DNA of 10,340 nt from Deltaproteobacteria bacterium. GTDB lineage: Bacteria; Myxococcota; UBA727; JABDBI01. The translations under genes were made by a program, and so were the position numbers. The notes beneath the pieces are model-generated. The model was not told the origin of the DNA and searched no databases. It saw nothing but the letters and a program-made list of their open reading frames with translations. Positions 5,512 through 10,340 of the stretch are shown one piece after another (positions within the stretch are counted from its first letter, which is position 1; each line of letters opens with the position of its first letter). The DNA is taken from positions 1 to 10,340 of the forward strand of contig JAESQZ010000076.1 of NCBI GenBank assembly GCA_016764955.1, in the 5' to 3' direction.

Positions 5512-6948
5512 CTAGGGGCAAAATGACACCCCATCGTTTGGAGCAAACCCTCCCATGAAAAGTCGAAGGCCAAGCCTATCATCATAGCTAACAGCGCTGC
5601 TGCAGAATGAATTCAAAGTTGCGCTTTCAATTGGGCCAGCACCGTTGTTTTGAACGTGGTCTGCGTCCCAAGGGATTTCTCCAGAAGGTGTGTCGCGCGG
5701 GATCTTCACAGAGAATCCGACTTCGTTTCCCGGTGTTTTTTGGGTGTAAAATGCAGCATGTCCGCCGTTATCGTTTACAATCAGCGAGACTTCTGTAGCG
5801 GTTGCAGCAGCCCAAGATCCATTGGTTAGCTTGCGCCATTCAAATCCGATGCTGCTTAATGTGCCTGTTGCGGTGCCATCAACTGTATTAAATTTCAAAA
5901 ATGGAACGAGCATGCCGTTGGCTGTCAAACTGGCATAGTTTCTCGTGACGACATTCCAAAATGTTAATTTTTTATCGCCTGGCATGGTGTAGACCATCTG
6001 AACACCTATACCCGTAGAACCCGGCATTTCTTCAGGCGGAATTGTCGTCGGGTTAAAGTCTGGTCCCCATTGGTTCATATTACTAAAACTGCCGCCGCTC
6101 ATCGATGTATGTGGCCAAAAGCCTAAGATAGAGGTGCCATCTAGACTTTGGATATCGAAGGCACAACCTGCTGCCAACGCTGTGGAGCCGCCACTGCCAG
6201 TTGGGCAGATGCCAGTATGATAGCTGGTTGGGTAAACGGCATAGCCGGAACATAAACTGTATCCAAAGCTTGGGCTTGTTAAAAAGGCATTGGCTACGTC
6301 GCTGAATTTGGCACGTTCAACCCCTATATAGGTATCAGCACGTATGTGCCAATCCATGTAGAAATTTTTGTTTTCTAGTGCATCGATAATGCCATTGCCA
6401 TCAATATCAGGATTAGAAGCGCGTAAAGATAGGCTATCAATTATGCCAAAAAACACGGCTTCTGTCTCAGTAAGCCCTAGTGAGTCTAGTAGAAAATCTA
6501 GCGTGACTGATACGGTGGCCTGCCTCTTTTCGGCACCGATATTAACATCACCTAAGTCAGCCTCGCCTGTTTTAACTGGTGCTAGTGTATCCAAATCAAT
6601 AGATGGAAACCTAAAAATTCCCATGATCATTTCGGGCCCTTTGAAACCTTGATCGCTTGCAACAAAGACCAATATATAGGGCCTTCCAGGAGCGACATTA
6701 ATTTTAAATAAGCCATCTTCGCCTATTTTCTCAACGATACGGGTTGGGTTGGCTGATTCAGGGCTGATGGCCACCACATGGGTGACACTTTTAGTGCCAG
6801 ATCCTGTTGTTTGTTTTTTTAAAAAAACTGTTTGGTTATTAAGTTTACCTGAGAAGGTGAAATTTGACTTGCTTGAAAAACTAGATCCTGACTTTTGAGC
6901 GCAACCAAATAATAATGGGGTTAAAGCAATAAAGAGTAGAGTTTTCAT
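5512..6948 (-). CDS. Lipoprotein with EF-hand-like calcium loop, unknown function
   Basis: 478 aa. The N-terminus MKTLLFIALTPLLFGC is a short type II signal peptide with lipobox LFGC; Cys16 would be lipidated, and Ala at +2 does not signal inner-membrane retention, so an outer-membrane anchor is likely. After a Ser-rich linker (17-30) comes a beta-rich region (30-100) resembling a carboxypeptidase-like/transthyretin-type fold in pattern only. DIDGNGIIDALE (181-192) matches a canonical 12-residue EF-hand loop, with D, D, N, D and E at positions 1, 3, 5, 9 and 12. The C-terminal half is beta-rich, and Cys 233, 248, 262, 449 and 477 could form disulfides. No catalytic motif recognised. Monocistronic; it diverges from the protease gene. 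Starts at ATG 6948, just after an extended -10 box. Confidence 0.82.
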   Translation of the reverse strand: MKTLLFIALTPLLFGCAQKSGSSFSSKSNFTFSGKLNNQTVFLKKQTTGSGTKSVTHVVAISPESANPTRIVEKIGEDGLFKINVAPGRPYILVFVASDQGFKGPEMIMGIFRFPSIDLDTLAPVKTGEADLGDVNIGAEKRQATVSVTLDFLLDSLGLTETEAVFFGIIDSLSLRASNPDIDGNGIIDALENKNFYMDWHIRADTYIGVERAKFSDVANAFLTSPSFGYSLCSGYAVYPTSYHTGICPTGSGGSTALAAGCAFDIQSLDGTSILGFWPHTSMSGGSFSNMNQWGPDFNPTTIPPEEMPGSTGIGVQMVYTMPGDKKLTFWNVVTRNYASLTANGMLVPFLKFNTVDGTATGTLSSIGFEWRKLTNGSWAAATATEVSLIVNDNGGHAAFYTQKTPGNEVGFSVKIPRDTPSGEIPWDADHVQNNGAGPIESATLNSFCSSAVSYDDRLGLRLFMGGFAPNDGVSFCP

Positions 6949-6954
6949 TCTGTG

Positions 6955-6963
6955 AGTATAGCA
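6955..6963 (-). promoter_or_regulatory. Extended -10 promoter element of the lipoprotein gene
   Basis: TGCTATACT on the minus strand fits the extended -10 pattern TGnTATAAT. Six bases lie between it and the ATG at 6948, predicting a leaderless or nearly leaderless mRNA. No good -35 box was found, as is usual for extended -10 promoters. Confidence 0.55.
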
Positions 6964-7046
6964 AAATATTCACTTTGAAATGCTTGCCAGATGCCTATTT
7001 TGCCTATTCTAAGAACCTAAACTTTGTTGTTGCCGATAAGCTAGAT

Positions 7047-7790
7047 ATGCTCTCAATATCTTCCCAGCCAAGAATTGATTTATCTGAGCATGAAGTTGGA
7101 CGAGAAGCATGCCATGCTTGCTGCTTTACTCAGCGTGCATTTAATCAGGAAACTCATGGGATCTGTGGACCTATTTCAGTTCTTCATGCATTCGCTCAAG
7201 ATGCTCCAGACAGATTCGGGGGCTTCGCTGGAGAGGTGTGCCAGAAAGATGCTCGATTGGTGCCAGAAAATCTGGTTGATGAATTCAATGGGGTTCGAAA
7301 GCACAATACGCTTGTTCGAATTTTATCTGCCTACTTAACGAATGGGCAGAATACTTTGATGACTTATGAAGGCAGCAATTCAATTGGAGATTACCTGGCT
7401 TGTACTGCATTTCCATCTGATATTGTAGTCTGGTTAGAGAAAGTGTTTCCAAATCGAGAAGTGACGTCTTACAGCTCCTACTGCTGGGGAGCTGTGGATA
7501 ATGCTGAGGCTGTTAATCAACTTTGGGCAAGTTCTGAGCGGCAACCAATCATCATCGCTTTTGTGAATGGCTATCGAATTCAGTCGAAGCAAGACAAAGT
7601 TGCCTATAGTCTTCCAGGTATTCTAGGAATACTGGGAGGCGCCGGGCACTATGTTCATATTACATCGCCATTTCAAAAAGTAGAAGATGGATATGAGTTT
7701 AAAGCTTATAACTTTGGCATGGATCACACCTATCGCTTTTCTGAAAGCGAATTTGAAAAAGTGTTTTATGGATTGATGGTGGCTTGTTGA
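7047..7790 (+). CDS. Papain/C39-like cysteine protease, no signal peptide
   Basis: 247 aa from the ATG at 7047. The pattern NQETHGICGPISVLHAF places Gln34 exactly six residues before Cys40, the papain-type oxyanion-hole/nucleophile spacing also seen in C39 peptidases (Q-x5-CGP). GGAGHYVHI supplies the His (201), and AYNFGMDHTYRF the Asn (222) or nearby Asp (226). The final FSESEFEKVFYGLMVA resembles the last strand-helix of C39-like domains. No secretion signal or membrane segment, so it acts in the cytosol or is exported by a specialised system. A TTG at 6975 would add 24 residues but would place the start against the divergent lipoprotein promoter; no Shine-Dalgarno supports either. It lies 49 bp before the ankyrin-kinase gene on the same strand. 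Fold call fairly sure; substrate unknown. Confidence 0.7.
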   Translation: MLSISSQPRIDLSEHEVGREACHACCFTQRAFNQETHGICGPISVLHAFAQDAPDRFGGFAGEVCQKDARLVPENLVDEFNGVRKHNTLVRILSAYLTNGQNTLMTYEGSNSIGDYLACTAFPSDIVVWLEKVFPNREVTSYSSYCWGAVDNAEAVNQLWASSERQPIIIAFVNGYRIQSKQDKVAYSLPGILGILGGAGHYVHITSPFQKVEDGYEFKAYNFGMDHTYRFSESEFEKVFYGLMVAC

Positions 7791-7803
7791 GATGTTTTAA
7801 TAA

Positions 7804-7833
7804 TTGATTATGCGTTTATAAATGCGGTATTTT
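7804..7833 (+). promoter_or_regulatory. Possible promoter of the ankyrin-kinase gene
   Basis: TTGATT (7804-7809), 18-bp spacer, TATTTT (7828-7833), then exactly 6 bp to the ATG at 7840. Each box is 4 of 6. The spacing copies that of the lipoprotein and RHH genes, which is the main support. Confidence 0.4.
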
Positions 7834-7839
7834 ATGTGT

Positions 7840-10107
7840 ATGTCAGATAAAATTTTCGATAAATCATATGGGGCTACAAGGGTTGATCTTGAGGAGAGGA
7901 AAAGAGTTGATGTGCCAGCTGCTGGAGGCGGTGCTAAAGTAGCAGCAGATGATCAGGTTGATTTAGAGAATGCCAAAAGTGCTGCAGAGCAAATTGTAGC
8001 AGCACCAACGCAGCCTGAAGATTTCACTCGGACAAATGCAATGGGCGAAACTACCCTGATGGTAGCTGCAAGTCGCGGCCAAATAGAAGTTGTCAATGTG
8101 CTTCTTGAAAAAATGACGCCTCAGCAGATTGCTCAGGGAGCAAATAATGATGTCGGCGACAATGCCCTGATGATGGCAGCGGATAAAGGAAATATAGATA
8201 TTGTTAATGCTTTCATTAGGAAAATGGATCCTGTTGAAATTAATTTAAAAAATAAATTAGGTGAAATCGCTCTACATATGGCAGCAGATAAGGGCCACTT
8301 AGAAGTTGTAGAAAAATTTATCAATATAATGAATGATGAGGTTCTCTTAGAGTATGTAAATTCAAGGTTTTTTCATAACTTGTTAGAAGACTCTATTTTT
8401 CAGGAAGGCAAAGCAAATGTAGCCAGGGTAATTACTGCAAGGTTAAAGCCTGAATTTGCTCAGCTGCCAGAAGAAATTCAAAGTGGATTGCTGCGTGCTG
8501 CACTCCAAAAAGGGTATAGTATCTCTAGAAAAATTCCAGAAATTTTGGCCTTACAAAGTGATGCGAACATACAGTCTTTGCCAGATTTTGTACAAGATCG
8601 CTATAGGCAGTCTGTATTATATGGCAGCTCTTTTGAGGCTGTGAGGCAAAAAGGTAATGAATTAAAAAGATTTATAGATGAAAAACTCCAAAATATTACT
8701 GGAAGGGCAAGAGATAGAATTATTCATTTAGCAGTAGATGGTGCTTCTCGAGAAGAGCTTGAAGGAATTGCGGCTAAATATAATGATGACAATTTTGAGC
8801 AGGAACTTGCTAATATTGAGGGTGAGCATGTTCGAAAAAAAGTAGTCTTACCAGTTCGCCTCCAGAATGAAATTGCTGGGCAGCTTGCTTACTTTAGTAT
8901 TGGTGGAACTGGAAGTGGGGCAGCGGCTGGAGGGGGTGCTGCTTCACAAGCTCCTGCTGGGCTTACTGATCCGCAGCAGCTGGCATTATCAAGAGCAGTA
9001 GCCCGAGAAATACTGGAGGTTTGGGAGCATCCTGAACAATATCAGGGGTATGGTTTAAAGCTAGAAGCCGGTAAACAATATAGCTTTCCCAAATATGATA
9101 TCCCAGAAGATAAAAAGGGATTTACAAAGGTGTCAGAAATCCGGCAAAAGGTTCGTTACACTGGAACAAAGTATGTTGAACTGCCTTGTGATATATGGAT
9201 CTCACGAAGTGCTGATGGCAAAAGCATAGAAGTTGAAATGCAGGGGCAACAATTGGGTCAAGGCACTTTTAATACTGTTTACCAAGCGCCTACTTTAACC
9301 ATTGATATGTCTCAAGCTGTACATTCTATACAAGCACAGCGTTATGTGACGAGACAGTCAATAGAAGTGGCTAAAGCGCCAGATATGCCATTTACAGCTA
9401 TTCCTGAGGTAATTAGGAATGATCACGAATTTCGAATAGCTGGTGTTGGTACACATACCGATAGAAGGCTTCGAACTGGGCAAGTTGAGGCACGGGATTT
9501 AGAAGGAGTACCTGAGGCTGAGTGGCAAAAGCGCCCACACGCGCAACAGATTCAAATCCTACAGGATGCTGCGAACACGCTCAATTTATTGCATCAGCCA
9601 GGCCTCGTTCACAGGGATATTAAGCCTGGAAATATCATTGCGATGCCGGACCCAAGTGATTCTACTAGGCTGCGTGGTCACATTGGTGATTGGGATATGT
9701 TGAATACAACTGGAGCCAATAAGAGAGCAAAGGGAACAACAGGTTTTAAAGATCCTCTGGCTGAAAAAGGCATTTCCACGCCGCTGACAGATATTTATGC
9801 TTTGGCGAAGTCGGTTCTGGCCCTGGTTCAGCACGCCCCAATGTTTCAACAGGGTGTTCCTAGACAACATCGACAAGCATTCGGAGCTCTTGTTTTTTCA
9901 GCCCAGCAGTTGGTGGATCCGGATTATCAGAATGTTGTGAAAAATTACGTGACTCAACCGACTCAAGATAATCAGCCACTTACAGACGATGTGATTAGTC
10001 AGAGAGCGCAAACTTGGCTCCATGGTCGGGCTGAAAGCAGGAAGTATCCGCGCTTTCTTAGGGCCCTTCGCGACTATAATGCTGCTGTTAACCCAAGAAG
10101 CTCTTGA
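7840..10107 (+). CDS. Ankyrin-repeat protein with C-terminal eukaryotic-like Ser/Thr kinase domain
   Basis: 755 aa. Three ankyrin repeats at residues 69-92, 106-129 and 141-164 (GETTLMVAASRGQIEVVNVLL and two relatives), then a helical region (about 170-350), a Gly/Ala linker (355-374) and a kinase-like domain (about 468-750). Kinase motifs in order: Gly-loop LGQGTFNTVY (472-481), VAK with Lys512, possible helix-C Glu530, HRDIKPGN (591-598: Asp593, Lys595, Asn598), DWD (617-619) in place of DFG, GTTGFKDP (632-639) as activation/P+1 loop, DIYALAK (Asp651). All core catalytic residues are present, so activity is expected. The Gly-loop to Lys distance is about 17 residues longer than usual. ATGs at 7822 and 7834 are alternatives; 7840 (MSDK) fits the promoter spacing. 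No signal peptide. Effector or conflict-system role is inference. Confidence 0.88.
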   Translation: MSDKIFDKSYGATRVDLEERKRVDVPAAGGGAKVAADDQVDLENAKSAAEQIVAAPTQPEDFTRTNAMGETTLMVAASRGQIEVVNVLLEKMTPQQIAQGANNDVGDNALMMAADKGNIDIVNAFIRKMDPVEINLKNKLGEIALHMAADKGHLEVVEKFINIMNDEVLLEYVNSRFFHNLLEDSIFQEGKANVARVITARLKPEFAQLPEEIQSGLLRAALQKGYSISRKIPEILALQSDANIQSLPDFVQDRYRQSVLYGSSFEAVRQKGNELKRFIDEKLQNITGRARDRIIHLAVDGASREELEGIAAKYNDDNFEQELANIEGEHVRKKVVLPVRLQNEIAGQLAYFSIGGTGSGAAAGGGAASQAPAGLTDPQQLALSRAVAREILEVWEHPEQYQGYGLKLEAGKQYSFPKYDIPEDKKGFTKVSEIRQKVRYTGTKYVELPCDIWISRSADGKSIEVEMQGQQLGQGTFNTVYQAPTLTIDMSQAVHSIQAQRYVTRQSIEVAKAPDMPFTAIPEVIRNDHEFRIAGVGTHTDRRLRTGQVEARDLEGVPEAEWQKRPHAQQIQILQDAANTLNLLHQPGLVHRDIKPGNIIAMPDPSDSTRLRGHIGDWDMLNTTGANKRAKGTTGFKDPLAEKGISTPLTDIYALAKSVLALVQHAPMFQQGVPRQHRQAFGALVFSAQQLVDPDYQNVVKNYVTQPTQDNQPLTDDVISQRAQTWLHGRAESRKYPRFLRALRDYNAAVNPRSS

Positions 10108-10142
10108 ATATATCAGCCGTTTGACCGATAGACATTCGCAAG

Positions 10143-10184
10143 CAATCTATTTTAGATTGATAACAAGCGCCTAATTCGGGGCGC
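10143..10184 (+). other. Two small hairpins after the ankyrin-kinase stop
   Basis: CAATCTA-TTT-TAGATTG (10143-10159) is a perfect 7-bp stem; GCGCC/GGCGC (10167-10171 with 10180-10184) is a 5-bp stem. Neither is followed by a U-run on the plus strand, so they are weak candidates for transcript ends of the kinase gene. Confidence 0.35.
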
Positions 10185-10235
10185 AAATAAAAAAGCCGGA
10201 TATCTCCAAATTTTGACGAACCAGGAGATACCGGC
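10185..10235 (-). terminator. Intrinsic terminator for minus-strand transcription
   Basis: On the minus strand a 12-bp stem with one bulge, GCCGGTATCTCC with GGAGATATCCGGC, is followed directly by TTTTTTATTT (plus positions 10185-10194). No minus-strand gene is visible to the right, so it may end an antisense or small RNA, or the stem may serve mainly in the plus-strand leader. Confidence 0.5.
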
Positions 10236-10306
10236 AGCCTAACGAGGCTGAGAACTCTTTAAACTCTCGGCCTCTAACCGTCAATGCGAATTGACAGGAG
10301 AGACGT
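10195..10306 (+). promoter_or_regulatory. Structured 5' leader with mutually exclusive stems, candidate RNA switch
   Basis: Plus-strand RNA can form P1 (10195-10207 with 10224-10235, 12 bp, one bulged A), P2 (10244-10253 with 10265-10274, 10 bp including one U-G), and P3 (10280-10285 with 10290-10295, GCGA tetraloop) directly before the ribosome site AGGAG (10296-10300). The 5' arm of P2 can instead pair with CAGCCT (10235-10240, loop AACG). CTCTC in the P2 3' arm is complementary to GAGAG at 10298-10302, in the ribosome site. It matches no riboswitch consensus I know. Confidence 0.45.
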
Positions 10307-10340
10307 ATGTCTAAAGTTGAATTATCAGTCAGAGCGAAGA
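10307..10340 (+). CDS. Start of an unidentified gene, cut by the window end
   Basis: ATG at 10307 with a good Shine-Dalgarno (AGGAG, 6 nt upstream) begins MSKVELSVRAK and runs off the window. Eleven codons are too few to identify a product. The 199-bp gap before it, with its structured leader, suggests it heads its own transcription unit. Confidence 0.6.
   Translation, partial: MSKVELSVRAK

Noticed and set aside
6975..7046. TTG start giving a 24-residue N-terminal extension of the protease
   Set aside because: No ribosome site, collides with the divergent lipoprotein promoter, and the extension adds no recognisable motif; kept only as an alternative.
10160..10275. Integron attC-like sequence (TAACAAGCGCC, GCCTAAC, CTCTAACC)
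   Set aside because: The plus strand lacks the matching GTTRRRY core that must pair with RYYYAAC, and no imperfect long palindrome between such cores exists.
10235..10300. TPP riboswitch (GCTGAGA) or guanidine-II riboswitch (paired small hairpins)
   Set aside because: There is no ACCCTTTGAACCTGAT half of the TPP consensus. The loops AACG and GCGA are not the paired ACGR loops of guanidine-II.

Overview
The window comes from a Gram-negative bacterium of moderate GC content: there is a lipoprotein with a lipobox and E. coli-like sigma70 promoters. Lineage is uncertain. The YchF and lipoprotein styles recall Bdellovibrionota/deltaproteobacterial relatives, but this is a low-confidence impression. 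The ankyrin-kinase, the papain-like protease without a signal peptide, and the proline-rich Cys-tailed protein hint at life with eukaryotic hosts; this is inference.

Layout. 1-204: right end of an IS200/IS605-type element, with the tnpB 3' end, an RE hairpin and a TCAA end. 206-316: C-terminal remnant of a hicB-like antitoxin gene that the element interrupts. 313-1419 (minus): ychF. 1451-1912 (minus): a proline-rich 153-aa protein ending in CCC. 1955-2404 and 2370-4379 (minus): rpiB and tkt, the non-oxidative pentose phosphate pair, overlapping by 35 bp. 4415-4945 and 4942-5424 (minus): a two-gene, toxin-antitoxin-like cassette of a nucleotidyltransferase-fold protein and a ribbon-helix-helix (RHH) protein. 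It has a textbook promoter and a perfect 10+10 bp palindrome over the -35 box. 5512-6948 (minus): a lipoprotein with an EF-hand-like calcium loop. Divergently, 7047-7790 (plus): a papain/C39-like cysteine protease; 7840-10107 (plus): an ankyrin-repeat Ser/Thr kinase-like protein. 10108-10306: a structured leader with mutually exclusive stems ahead of a gene that starts at 10307 and leaves the window.

How the genes fit together. Transketolase and RpiB act in the same sugar-phosphate pathway and are translationally linked. The RHH/nucleotidyltransferase cassette sits directly upstream of tkt and may read into it. The protease and ankyrin-kinase genes are 49 bp apart on the same strand and look like an accessory module aimed at proteins (cleavage plus phosphorylation), as effectors or as a defence/conflict pair. 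A recurring pattern is a -10 hexamer exactly 6 bp before an ATG at three genes, which suggests leaderless transcripts at operon starts, whereas the internal cassette gene and the gene at 10307 have strong Shine-Dalgarno sites.

No tRNA, rRNA, CRISPR array or gene-free stretch over 300 bp was found.
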